A stretch of 64,000 nt of DNA from VRUE01 sp036266075 (GTDB lineage: Bacteria > Actinomycetota > Thermoleophilia > Solirubrobacterales > 70-9): the NCBI GenBank assembly GCA_036266075.1, contig DATANV010000002.1, positions 62,001-126,000 on the forward strand, given 5' to 3'. Made by a program: the position numbers and the translations under genes. The stretch's first letter is position 1; each line of letters begins with the position of its first letter. Below, piece after piece: positions 1 through 6,836 of the stretch. The notes beneath the pieces were generated by a model that ran no database searches, had not been told where the DNA came from, and saw nothing but the letters and a program-made list of their open reading frames with translations.

Positions 1-717
1 CCAGACCCGCGCGCCCTCCAATGCCGCCTCGTCGTCCGGCGCCCAGGAGAAGGCGGCCTGCAAGACAATCTCGCCCGGCTCGCGCCCGGCGTCGGAGGCT
101 GCTGCGCGGTAGGCGTCGAGGATCTCGGGCACCGCTTCGGGGTCGGCCAGCGTCCAGAGCCCGTCGCCCTGGCGGCCGGCGACCGCGGCCGCCTGCGGGC
201 CGAAGGCCGAGACGTAGATCGGCGGGCGGCGGCCCTCGGGCAGGCTGTGGATAAAGGCGCCTTGGGCAGCGAAGTGATCGCCCTCGCCGCTCAGCTTCTT
301 GCCGTCCCAGAGCGCGCGGATCATCTCCAGCGCCTCCTCCATGCGCTCGATCTGCTCGCCGACCGGGGGCCAGCCATGCCCGAGCGGCGCCTCGTTCAGC
401 GCCTCGCCGGAGCCGAACCCGAGATACGGACGCCCCGGATACATGACCTCCATCGTCGCCCATGCCTGGGCGATCAAGGCGGGGTGGTAGCGCGGCCCCG
501 GCGGCGTGACCCCGGTGCCGAAAAGCACGCGCCCGGTCGCCTGCGCGGCGGCCCCGAGCCAAATCCAGGCGTTGCCGGCCTCACCGCCCTCCCACCAGGG
601 CTGCAGGTGGTCGCTGCAGCCGATCCCGTCGAAACCTGCGCCCTCGGCCTCGACCGCCTGGCGCAGCAGGTCGTCGGGGCCGAACTGCTCGTGTGCGCAG
701 AAGTGCAGGCAGCGCAT
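1..717 (-). CDS. LLM-class F420-dependent oxidoreductase (C-terminus beyond window)
   Basis: Read from the ATG at 717 back to base 1, this is an open frame of 239 codons that leaves the window before its stop. The N-terminus MRCLHFCAHEQFGPDDLL, the segment FDGIGCSDHLQPW and the blocks TGVTPPGPRYHPA and LGFGSGEALNE match the luciferase-like TIM barrel of F420-dependent oxidoreductases, closest to the F420-glucose-6-phosphate dehydrogenase-like subgroup. Such enzymes move hydride between a substrate and cytosolic F420; the substrate here is unknown. The start lies 7 bases after the stop of the small basic protein at 724-978, so the two probably form one transcript driven by the SigB-like promoter at 988-1012. 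The family call is firm; the G6P dehydrogenase subtype is only a resemblance. Confidence 0.88.
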   Translation of the reverse strand, partial: MRCLHFCAHEQFGPDDLLRQAVEAEGAGFDGIGCSDHLQPWWEGGEAGNAWIWLGAAAQATGRVLFGTGVTPPGPRYHPALIAQAWATMEVMYPGRPYLGFGSGEALNEAPLGHGWPPVGEQIERMEEALEMIRALWDGKKLSGEGDHFAAQGAFIHSLPEGRRPPIYVSAFGPQAAAVAGRQGDGLWTLADPEAVPEILDAYRAAASDAGREPGEIVLQAAFSWAPDDEAALEGARVW

Positions 718-723
718 AGGCTC

Positions 724-978
724 CTACCTTGCGCGGACGATCGCCGCCCGCAGCTCGTCCTTGCCCATCTTCGAGCGGTCGCGGATTTCCAGTCGCGCAG
801 CCTCTTCGTTCAGCTCCTTGCGCGTCTTCGCTTCTCCCTTGCGGACCTTGTTCGCCTCCTTGCCGAGCGCGGTCATGGTCTTGCCCGAAAGGTGTTTCAG
901 GGTTTTTTTGCGCTTAGCACCAGCCTGCGCCTTTTTCACGTTGCGGCGGGCGGCAGCTCGCTGCCTCTCTGAGGCCAT
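724..978 (-). CDS. Small basic protein with Rho-N/SAP-like C-terminus
   Basis: This is an 84-residue, Lys/Arg/Ala-rich, helical protein. The N-terminal half is strongly basic (RRNVKKAQAGAKRKKT), and the end (RDRSKMGKDELRAAIVRAR) resembles the short helix-extended-helix of Rho N-terminal or SAP modules, so nucleic-acid binding is plausible. It has no membrane segment or catalytic motif. It starts 10 bases below the minus-strand GGGTAG box, so its transcript should have almost no leader, and it is first in a two-gene unit with the F420 oxidoreductase. The promoter suggests stress induction; function is otherwise inferred from composition. Confidence 0.7.
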   Translation of the reverse strand: MASERQRAAARRNVKKAQAGAKRKKTLKHLSGKTMTALGKEANKVRKGEAKTRKELNEEAARLEIRDRSKMGKDELRAAIVRAR

Positions 979-987
979 GCGGCTCAG

Positions 988-1012
988 CTACCCGTTTGGG
1001 GCCCTGGCAAGC
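988..1012 (-). promoter_or_regulatory. SigB/SigF-like promoter for 978-724
   Basis: Read on the minus strand there is GCTT, 15 bases, then GGGTAG, close to the actinobacterial SigB consensus GNNT-N14-16-GGGTA. The -10 box ends 10 bases before the ATG at 978. It overlaps the plus-strand promoter at 994-1020. Confidence 0.55.
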
Positions 1013-1020
1013 GGGGGTAG
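994..1020 (+). promoter_or_regulatory. SigB/SigF-like promoter for the HAD gene
   Basis: GTTT at 994 and GGGTAG at 1015 are separated by 17 bases. The GTG start at 1030 lies only 9 bases after the -10 box and has no visible ribosome binding site, which suggests a leaderless or near-leaderless mRNA. Confidence 0.6.
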
Positions 1021-1029
1021 ACCGACCAC

Positions 1030-1770
1030 GTGGCCGCGAATCTGCCGATCACCGTCGTGCTCGACGTCGACGGCACGCTAGTCGACACCAATTACCAACA
1101 CGCGATCGCCTGGCATCGGGCGCTCCGCGACCATGGCTACGCAGTGCAGGTGTGGGAGATCCATCGCCACATCGGCATGGGCGGAGACCAACTGGTCGAG
1201 GCCCTGATCGGGGAGAAGGGCGAGAAGGCCGACGGCGAGGCGATCCGCGAGGCCGAGGGCGAGGCATACGGGGAGCTGATCGGCGAAGTCCAGCCGATGC
1301 ACGGCTCGGTCGAGCTGCTGCAGGACTTGCGAGAGGACGAGGCGACGGTGGTTCTCGCCAGCTCAGCCAAGGCAGGTGAGGTGGAGCATTACGTCGACCT
1401 GCTCGAGGCCCGCGAGCTTGTCGCTGGCTGGACCACCGCGGCCGATGTCGAGCGCACCAAGCCGTACCCCGACCTCGTACACGCCGCCTTGGAGAAGGCC
1501 GGCGACGGGGGGCCGGCGGTGATGGTCGGCGACTCGACCTGGGACGTGGAGGCCGCTGAGGCGGCGAGCATCCCGACCCTGGCCGTCCTGACCGGCGGCT
1601 TCTCGGAGACGGAGCTGCGCGAGGCCGGGGCGAGCGAGGTGGTCAGGTCGGTCGGCGCACTGCGCAAGGATCGAAGCGTGCTGGCGAGACTCGTGGGCCG
1701 CCGTGTGGTCGATCGCCCCGTGGGGGAGTCGTGGCGCTCGTCTCTTTCGAGGACGACGAAGCTCGAGTAG
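1030..1770 (+). CDS. HAD-superfamily hydrolase
   Basis: This 246-residue cytosolic protein has the HAD motifs in order. Motif I is VVLDVDGTLVDTN (nucleophile D in DVDGT). Motif II is VVLASSAK, with a helical cap between them. Motif III lysine lies near ERTKPYPD. Motif IV is VMVGDSTWDVEAA. The layout is that of phosphoglycolate phosphatase or beta-phosphoglucomutase-like enzymes, but the substrate cannot be read from sequence. The GTG at 1030 places motif I at residues 7-17, as usual in the family. It is transcribed from the SigB-like promoter just upstream and converges with the small membrane protein at 1772-1909. Confidence 0.88.
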   Translation: MAANLPITVVLDVDGTLVDTNYQHAIAWHRALRDHGYAVQVWEIHRHIGMGGDQLVEALIGEKGEKADGEAIREAEGEAYGELIGEVQPMHGSVELLQDLREDEATVVLASSAKAGEVEHYVDLLEARELVAGWTTAADVERTKPYPDLVHAALEKAGDGGPAVMVGDSTWDVEAAEAASIPTLAVLTGGFSETELREAGASEVVRSVGALRKDRSVLARLVGRRVVDRPVGESWRSSLSRTTKLE

Positions 1771-1771
1771 C

Positions 1772-1909
1772 TCAGTACCACTTACCGCGCGCGAAGCCAC
1801 CAAAGGCGATGAGGCCGATCAGCACGACGATCAGTCCCGCCCAGAAGCTCCAGACGAACATCAGGACGATTCCGATGATGACGAGAATTCCGCCTAGTGA
1901 AATTCCCAT
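1772..1909 (-). CDS. 45-residue membrane protein
   Basis: This short gene encodes MGISLGGILVIIGIVLMF at its start and ends FARGKWY. Almost the whole chain is two hydrophobic segments with a tight turn, resembling the small DUF6131-type membrane proteins of actinobacteria. An AGGAGG ribosome site sits just upstream of the ATG at 1909. It follows the 1939-2178 gene by 29 bases, so both likely share the promoter at 2209-2234. Its role is unknown; membrane stress association is inferred from that promoter. Confidence 0.65.
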   Translation of the reverse strand: MGISLGGILVIIGIVLMFVWSFWAGLIVVLIGLIAFGGFARGKWY

Positions 1910-1938
1910 GACTGTTCCTCCTGTCGGTCTGCGGGCTT

Positions 1939-2178
1939 TCAGCCCTGTAGCCGCTTCGCCAGCATCTCCTTGCCCTGCTCAGCGCCCTTGCGGCTCGCCT
2001 CCTGAGCGCGGCGGAAGAAGTCGGCCAGCTCGGAGTCACCCTCGCGATCAGCGTCCTCTACATACGTCTCCAGCCGCAGCACGTTGCTGAGGCACTGCTC
2101 GGTGAACCAGATCACGTTGTAGTCCTTGTCCTTGGTGCCGGTGACCTGACCGGTCTCCTCTGCGCTCATCTTTCCCAT
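1939..2178 (-). CDS. Small helical stress-associated protein
   Basis: This 79-residue protein is all-helical. After a polar N-terminus it carries YNVIWFTEQCLSNVLRLETYVEDA and a charged helix ending AEQGKEMLAKRL. The pattern is that of short conserved proteins in which two amphipathic helices form a bundle; no catalytic residues are evident. I do not recognise a named family. It is first in a two-gene unit with the 45-residue membrane protein and is preceded by a SigB-like promoter. Confidence 0.7.
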   Translation of the reverse strand: MGKMSAEETGQVTGTKDKDYNVIWFTEQCLSNVLRLETYVEDADREGDSELADFFRRAQEASRKGAEQGKEMLAKRLQG

Positions 2179-2208
2179 CCCCTCGGCTTGCTTGCAGTAG
2201 TAGGCGGG

Positions 2209-2234
2209 TTACCCCATAGGTGGCGGGCAAAAAC
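2209..2234 (-). promoter_or_regulatory. SigB/SigF-like promoter for 2178-1772
   Basis: On the minus strand GTTT, 16 bases, GGGTAA. It lies 31 bases upstream of the ATG at 2178. Confidence 0.6.
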
Positions 2235-2277
2235 GACCAGCCGCGGATGGTTTCGCGGTATTTGATGGCTGCTTGCC

Positions 2278-3090
2278 TCAGCTCACGAGAAGGACGAGAT
2301 TGGTCAGCACCGCCAGCGGGGTGCCGATCAGCGAGAGGTAGCGAAAGAGCTTGGCAAAGCCGCCGCGATATCGGACGCTCTCCATCAACGTCAGTCCTAC
2401 GACGTGCGCCATGTTGACCAAGGCGATGCCGATCGCGATCAGGATCGCGGCCGCGGCGCGGCCGGTTACTTCGCCTTTGTCGACAGTGACGGCGCCGGCG
2501 AGGACCGCAGTGATGATCGTGCCGAAAATGCCCGCGACCATGCCGGCGAAATCGCCGCGCGAGAGACCGGGGAGATAGGCGGAGCCGACTTCGTGGCCCT
2601 CTGCTGGATCGTGGGTCCCTGGCCCAACGATCTCAACGTCGGCGACGTGCTCGGTGCCGTCCCGGTCGCTGTGCAAAACCACCATCCGCAGTGGGGGATC
2701 GAGTCCGGCTTCGGCCTTTTCCAGTAGGCCTTCCTCAAACCAGCGAGCTTGCGCCCGCTCATGCTCGAAAATCAAGATCTCGTCAGCCGGCGCTTTCAGC
2801 AGGGCATCCTGGGCCGCCTGGATCGGGTCGGGGTCGCCCACCTCGCCCCCGGCCTCGATGCCGCTCGCGCGAAGCTCATCGAGTACCCGCTGGAGTCGCG
2901 CCTCGGCTTCCCGCTTGGGCTCGTCGATGTCGCCCAGGGTGTGCCGGAGCGGGGTCGCCTCGACCGCCGGAACGACAACCCGCAGGTCGAACCCACTGGG
3001 CTGATCGTGGCCGCTATTTGCACCAATCTCGTGCAATGGCTCAGGGCCGAGCGGGTCGTTGGTGATTATCGCTAGCAGCCGGCGCGCCAT
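2278..3090 (-). CDS. USP-like domain fused to a three-helix membrane region
   Basis: The protein has 270 residues from the ATG at 3090, chosen because GAGG lies about 6 bases upstream and the nearby promoter fits. Residues 1-160 resemble an alpha/beta universal-stress-like domain: MARRLLAIITNDPL, a central ILIFEHERAQARW segment, and a strand-rich LRMVVLHSD end. About residues 165-270 contain three hydrophobic helices (FAGMVAGIFGTIITAVLAG, AAAILIAIGIALVNMAHVV, a last ending LAVLTNLVLLV). A soluble sensor joined to a membrane anchor is the likely layout. It is transcribed divergently from the ferritin-like gene at 3224, and both have SigB-like promoters. Confidence 0.68.
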   Translation of the reverse strand: MARRLLAIITNDPLGPEPLHEIGANSGHDQPSGFDLRVVVPAVEATPLRHTLGDIDEPKREAEARLQRVLDELRASGIEAGGEVGDPDPIQAAQDALLKAPADEILIFEHERAQARWFEEGLLEKAEAGLDPPLRMVVLHSDRDGTEHVADVEIVGPGTHDPAEGHEVGSAYLPGLSRGDFAGMVAGIFGTIITAVLAGAVTVDKGEVTGRAAAAILIAIGIALVNMAHVVGLTLMESVRYRGGFAKLFRYLSLIGTPLAVLTNLVLLVS

Positions 3091-3125
3091 TGGTCCTCGA
3101 CTTGATCTGACCCCATGACCGTCGC

Positions 3126-3151
3126 TTACCCCTAGGCGGACCGGCGAAAAC
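3126..3151 (-). promoter_or_regulatory. SigB/SigF-like promoter for 3090-2278
   Basis: On the minus strand GTTT, 16 bases, GGGTAA, about 36 bases upstream of the ATG at 3090. It is back to back with the promoter at 3158-3184. Confidence 0.6.
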
Positions 3152-3157
3152 TGAACG

Positions 3158-3184
3158 GGTTCTTCACATCTCGAACATGGGTAG
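3158..3184 (+). promoter_or_regulatory. SigB/SigF-like promoter for 3224-6004
   Basis: GGTT at 3158, 17 bases, then GGGTAG at 3179. It lies about 40 bases upstream of the ATG at 3224, which has an AAAGGAGG ribosome site. Confidence 0.6.
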
Positions 3185-3223
3185 GAGACCAACGCTTGTT
3201 TCTAAACCGAAAGGAGGACAGAG

Positions 3224-3712
3224 ATGGCCGAGCTAACGACGTTGGAGGAGAAGCTCGCGGAGGTTCTGGGCCTGGCCCAGGCCGCGCAGGGCGCCACCGA
3301 AAAGGTCGAGGGCATGGTCGAAGACGAGGAAATCGTCGCCACCCTGAAGCAGATGCGCGACGAGGCCGAGGAGACCGAGCGCCGCTGCACCCAGGTGGCG
3401 GACAGTCGCGACGGCAAGAAGACCGCGATCCTCGAAAAGGCCCAGGAAACGAAAACCGAGGCGACCGACATGATGTCGACCTACCTCGGCGGCGACTCGG
3501 ACGGGCTCGACGGCTTCGAGTTCCTGACGATGGCCGAGGCCGGCGAGGTCGGCCACTGGGCCGTGCTCGGCAAGCTCAACGAGTCCGCCCAGGAGGGCGA
3601 GGTCTCCGAGCTGGTCGAGTGGGCGCTACCGATCCAGGAGCGCCACCTCGCCGACGTGAAGGACGGCTCGCTGAAGCTGGCGGGCGAAAAAGACCCCTAC
3701 GAAGAGTCCTAG
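3224..3712 (+). CDS. Ferritin-like helical protein
   Basis: This is a 162-residue acidic, four-helix-type protein. Regularly spaced Glu, Asp and His residues recall rubrerythrin/DUF892-type bundles: MVEDEEIVATLKQMRDEAEETE, LTMAEAGEVGHWAVLGKL, and VEWALPIQERHLADVKDG near the end. No canonical ExxH pairs can be assigned with certainty, so metal binding is only possible. It starts with a strong AGGAGG site after a SigB-like promoter and is followed 22 bases later by the lipoprotein gene, so it heads the operon that runs to 6004. The same kind of fold recurs at 6837-8846 and 17850-18344. Confidence 0.65.
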   Translation: MAELTTLEEKLAEVLGLAQAAQGATEKVEGMVEDEEIVATLKQMRDEAEETERRCTQVADSRDGKKTAILEKAQETKTEATDMMSTYLGGDSDGLDGFEFLTMAEAGEVGHWAVLGKLNESAQEGEVSELVEWALPIQERHLADVKDGSLKLAGEKDPYEES

Positions 3713-3733
3713 TGACCCGAAGCTAGAGGAGCG

Positions 3734-4189
3734 ATGCAAGACAGGAGACGCCGCCCAGGGGTCATTGCAGCGCTGGTGGCACTCGGCGTCTCTCTCATCC
3801 TCCTCTCCGGCTGTGGAGACCTCAGCCGGGACGAGTTGAACCGCGGGGTCGAATCGCTGAGCGCCCTGGCAGCGCAGGGGGAATTGATCGCCAGCGGAGT
3901 CGCCCGCGACGCGACCAAGTCCACCTACGCCCGGGTGATGGCGAAGACGCTCGGCGGCGAGGCCGAGCACGAGGCCGAAAAGCTCGCCGACGCCGAGCCC
4001 TCGCCGGAGGTGAGCAAGGAGCGCAACGCCGCCGTGCAGGTGGCCGGCGAGCTGGCCGATCTGTTCTCCGAACTGCAGACCTTCCCCGGTGACGAGCACC
4101 ACGGCGCCTTGGTGGAAAAGCACATGGGCGAAGTCAAGGAACAGGCGGACGCGATCGTCGCTCGCCTGACGGGAGAACCGGCGCAGTGA
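3734..4189 (+). CDS. Lipoprotein of unknown function
   Basis: The 151-residue product starts MQDRRRRPG, continues with a hydrophobic stretch (VIAALVALGVSLILLSG) and reaches a lipobox LLSGC at about residues 23-27, so it should be lipid-anchored outside the membrane. The mature part is helical and rich in Glu, Ala and Lys, without known motifs. Its stop overlaps the GTG of the Nramp-like transporter by 4 bases, which implies translational coupling. It may therefore act as an accessory to metal transport, but that is inference. Confidence 0.75.
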   Translation: MQDRRRRPGVIAALVALGVSLILLSGCGDLSRDELNRGVESLSALAAQGELIASGVARDATKSTYARVMAKTLGGEAEHEAEKLADAEPSPEVSKERNAAVQVAGELADLFSELQTFPGDEHHGALVEKHMGEVKEQADAIVARLTGEPAQ

Positions 4190-5406
4190 AGTCGATCCTC
4201 AAGATCGCCCTGGGGATCATCGCCGCGCTGGGCGGCTTCCTCGACATCGGCGACATCGTCTTCACCACCCAGGCCGGGGCGCTCTACCGCTACGACCTGC
4301 TCTGGGCGGTGGCACTGGGGACGGTCGGGATTGCCGTTTACGCGGAGATGTGCGGCCGGGTCGCCGCGGTCACCGGGCGCCCCGTCTTCGACGCGATCCG
4401 AATGAGGATGGGGTTCGGCCTCGGCCTGGTCTCCTTGGTCGCCAGCACCTTCGTCAACGTGTTCACCGTCGCGGCGGAGCTGGGCGGCTTGGCGATCATC
4501 CTCCAGATCCTCTTCGACGCCGAGTTCAGCCTCTTCGTCGTTCTTGCTGCGATCGGTCTGGTGATCGTCGTCGCGCTGCTTCCCTTCGGTGGGATCGAGC
4601 GGGTCTTTGGCTACTGCGGCCTGTTGATGCTGGTCTTCCTGGCGACCGCGATCCACCAGGGGCCGGACTGGGGCGAGGTCGCGCACGGCTTCGTACCTTC
4701 GCTCAGCGACTCCAAGCTCTACCTCTACTTCGTGGTCGGCGTCTTCGCGGCGGCGCTGATGCCCTACGAGGTCCACTTCTACTCCTCCGGCGCGGTCGAG
4801 GAGGCGTGGGACGAGTCCAATCTGCGCGAGAACCGCCTCAACGCGACTGTCGGCTATGCCCTCGGGGGCATCCTCGCCTGCACCTTGATCGTCGTCTCCG
4901 GCTACCTTTTCCACCCAGTCGGCGTCAACCCAACTGACCTCGGCACTGCTGCGCTGCCGGCCCAGGGAGCTTTCGGGGAGACCGGCCTGCTGCTCGCCCT
5001 CGGCGGCATCATGTTCTGCGTCGGTGGCGCCGCGATCGACTCCAGCTTCGCCGCCTCCTACAACCTCGCTCAGTTCTTGGGATGGGAGTGGGGTCGCTAC
5101 CGAGGTCCGATGAAAGCACCGCGATTCACCGTCTCCTGGCTGCTCTTCCTCTCCCTGGCGATGCTGATCGTGCTCAGCGGGATCAACCCGGTCGAGGTCA
5201 CCGAGTACTCGGTCGTGCTGGCCGTCGTTGCCCTGCCGCTCACCTACTTCCCGATCCTGATGATCGCCGGCGATCGCTCCTTCATGGGCGAGCACGCCAA
5301 TGGCAAGATGTCGACGACGTTGGGCTGGATCTACTTCGCGGTAATCATCACTCTGTCGATCACCGCCATCCCGTTGCTGCTGATGACGAACGGAGGCGGC
5401 GGATGA
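4186..5406 (+). CDS. Nramp-family transporter with altered metal-site motifs
   Basis: The 406-residue membrane protein has about eleven hydrophobic segments and the Nramp layout. The usual helix-1 DPGN is changed to DIGD (residues 20-23, in LGGFLDIGDIVFTTQAGA). The usual helix-6 MPHN appears as MPYE (methionine about residue 192, in AALMPYEVHFYSS). Nramp proteins import Mn2+ or Fe2+ with protons using the D and N of helix 1 and the M of helix 6. The changed ligands suggest another ion or a non-transport role. It overlaps the lipoprotein upstream and the PRC-barrel gene downstream by 4 bases each, so the operon is tight. A second, broken Nramp gene lies at 41882. Confidence 0.82.
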   Translation: MKSILKIALGIIAALGGFLDIGDIVFTTQAGALYRYDLLWAVALGTVGIAVYAEMCGRVAAVTGRPVFDAIRMRMGFGLGLVSLVASTFVNVFTVAAELGGLAIILQILFDAEFSLFVVLAAIGLVIVVALLPFGGIERVFGYCGLLMLVFLATAIHQGPDWGEVAHGFVPSLSDSKLYLYFVVGVFAAALMPYEVHFYSSGAVEEAWDESNLRENRLNATVGYALGGILACTLIVVSGYLFHPVGVNPTDLGTAALPAQGAFGETGLLLALGGIMFCVGGAAIDSSFAASYNLAQFLGWEWGRYRGPMKAPRFTVSWLLFLSLAMLIVLSGINPVEVTEYSVVLAVVALPLTYFPILMIAGDRSFMGEHANGKMSTTLGWIYFAVIITLSITAIPLLLMTNGGGG

Positions 5407-5762
5407 GAGAGCAGGGCGAGATCTTCGTCGTCCACCGCCTGCTCGACGAGCAGATCCTCGACAGCGACGGCAAGCGCTGCGGACGGGTCGACGACCTCGA
5501 GCTGCAGGGCAGCCCGCCGCGGATCACCGCGCTGCTGGTCGGCGAGGCCCTCTACCCACGGCGGTTGCCCGAGCGGCTGCGTGGGCTGGCGCGCAGGCTG
5601 GCGGGGCCGGAGCGCTGGGGCGCCAACGCCCTGCGGGTGCCGTGGGAGAAGGTCGACCGGATCGACGCCGCCCTGCATCTGTGCTGCAAGGCCGAGGAGC
5701 TGGGGCTCGGCGAAGGCGACGACCCGGAGCGCTGGATGGTGAGGAGGCTGCCGTGGAACTGA
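5403..5762 (+). CDS. PRC-barrel protein
   Basis: This protein has 119 residues from the ATG that overlaps the transporter stop. It has a PRC-barrel-like core (QILDSDGKRCGRVDDLELQG...RITALLVGE) and a conserved-looking VPWEKVDRIDAAL segment. PRC barrels are small beta barrels found in RNA-processing and photosynthetic assembly proteins; stand-alone versions in actinobacteria often sit beside membrane transporters. Partner binding for the Nramp-like protein is plausible because the genes overlap. The end overlaps the next PRC gene by 10 bases. Confidence 0.7.
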   Translation: MREQGEIFVVHRLLDEQILDSDGKRCGRVDDLELQGSPPRITALLVGEALYPRRLPERLRGLARRLAGPERWGANALRVPWEKVDRIDAALHLCCKAEELGLGEGDDPERWMVRRLPWN

Positions 5763-6004
5763 GCCGCGAGCCCTTCGCCCTCAGCGACCTGATCGGCAGG
5801 GTGGTCTGCGACAGCTCGGGCCGGCGCCTCGGACGTGCCTTCGAGGTGCGGGCGCACTGGGAGGAAGGGGTCGTCGTCATCGACGAGATCCTCTTCGGGC
5901 GCGGCTCGCTGCTGAAGCGGCTGCGCGGCCCCGGCGGCAGTGCCAGAGGCGTGCGCTGGGAGAGCGTGGCCGAGATCGGCGGGCGGCTCGTCGTTCGCGT
6001 CTAG
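5753..6004 (+). CDS. Second small PRC-barrel protein
   Basis: The GTG at 5753 was chosen because GAGGAGG lies just upstream and it places a complete PRC motif (LSDLIGRVVCDSSGRRLGR) near the N-terminus of the 83-residue product. A second block (VRWESVAEIGGRLVVRV) closes the barrel. It is the last gene of the lipoprotein-Nramp-PRC-PRC unit. Two adjacent PRC proteins of different length suggest a heteromeric partner pair. Confidence 0.65.
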   Translation: MELSREPFALSDLIGRVVCDSSGRRLGRAFEVRAHWEEGVVVIDEILFGRGSLLKRLRGPGGSARGVRWESVAEIGGRLVVRV

Positions 6005-6020
6005 CTGTCCGTTCAGTCAT

Positions 6021-6047
6021 GTTTCGGCAATGCCTACCCTGGGGTAG
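6021..6047 (+). promoter_or_regulatory. SigB/SigF-like promoter
   Basis: GTTT at 6021, 17 bases, GGGTAG at 6042. The first convincing start downstream is GTG 6247, which implies a leader of nearly 200 bases unless translation starts earlier in the same frame (6094). Confidence 0.55.
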
Positions 6048-6246
6048 ATCGTCGCCATGCTGCGGGAGGGGAAAGTGAGAGCCGAGGCGCGGGGTGCGCG
6101 GATGGCGCCCTCTCTTGCCCGCACGGTCCAGGCTCTGCGAGCGATCCGCGGCCGCGGTCCCCGCGCAGGGGATACTCGCTCGCCGCTTCCACGCCGCGAC
6201 GTTCCACTCTGATTCCGGTCAACAGAGGACGGGTAGCGGCAGCGAC

Positions 6247-6717
6247 GTGGGTGAGTTGCTCGCGATCTATCTGAACGACCACTTGGCGGGGGCGACCGCG
6301 GGCGTCGAGCTGGCGCGGCGACTGCGGGGCAGCAACCGGGACAATCCGGAGTTCGGCCCGGCGCTGGCGGAGATCTGCTCTGAGATCGAGGCAGACCGCG
6401 AGACGCTGAAGGCGGTCATGGATCGGCTCGGGGTCGCTCGGAGCAAGTTCAAGCCGCTCGCGGCCACCCTCGGCGAGCGACTCGGGCGGCTGAAGCTGAA
6501 CGGACGACTGTGGAGCTACTCGCCGCTAAGTCGCCTCGCCGAGCTGGAGCTGCTCCAGGCCGGCGTCGTCGGCAAGCGCAGGCTGTGGCGGGCGCTGGAG
6601 CGCACTCATGCCGAGGATCTCTCCGAGTTTGAACTCGGCGCCCTGATCGAACGGGCGACCGAGCAGTTGAGGTGCCTGGAGGTGCTTCACCTGAAGGCCG
6701 CCGGTTTGGCTCTTTAG
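6247..6717 (+). CDS. Helical protein of unknown function
   Basis: From GTG 6247 the 156-residue product begins VGELLAIYLNDHLAGATAGVELARR, which looks like a natural N-terminus; the same frame is open to 6094, but that extension is low-complexity. The chain is helical, with a conserved-looking ALAEICSEIEADRETLKAVMDRLG segment and an end rich in Glu and Leu, again recalling ferritin-like bundles. No ribosome site is obvious at 6247, so the start is uncertain. A SigB-like promoter lies at 6021-6047. Confidence 0.6.
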   Translation: MGELLAIYLNDHLAGATAGVELARRLRGSNRDNPEFGPALAEICSEIEADRETLKAVMDRLGVARSKFKPLAATLGERLGRLKLNGRLWSYSPLSRLAELELLQAGVVGKRRLWRALERTHAEDLSEFELGALIERATEQLRCLEVLHLKAAGLAL

Positions 6718-6726
6718 GCGGCGGAA

Positions 6727-6752
6727 GTTTTCCGGTCTCCACCCAAGGGTAG
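6727..6752 (+). promoter_or_regulatory. SigB/SigF-like promoter for the SDR-DUF892 fusion
   Basis: GTTT at 6727, 16 bases, GGGTAG at 6747; the ATG at 6837 is 84 bases downstream. Confidence 0.6.
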
Positions 6753-6836
6753 GTAAGCCCGAGAGGCCCAGGGGAGCGGCCCGCGCTCACTCCTCGCCAG
6801 CACCGAATCCATCCCTACGGGAAAGGCGAGCTAGAT

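Noticed and set aside
3925..5295. Long open frame antisense to the lipoprotein and transporter genes.
   Set aside because: It is charged low-complexity text opposite clear genes with ribosome sites; a high-GC shadow frame.
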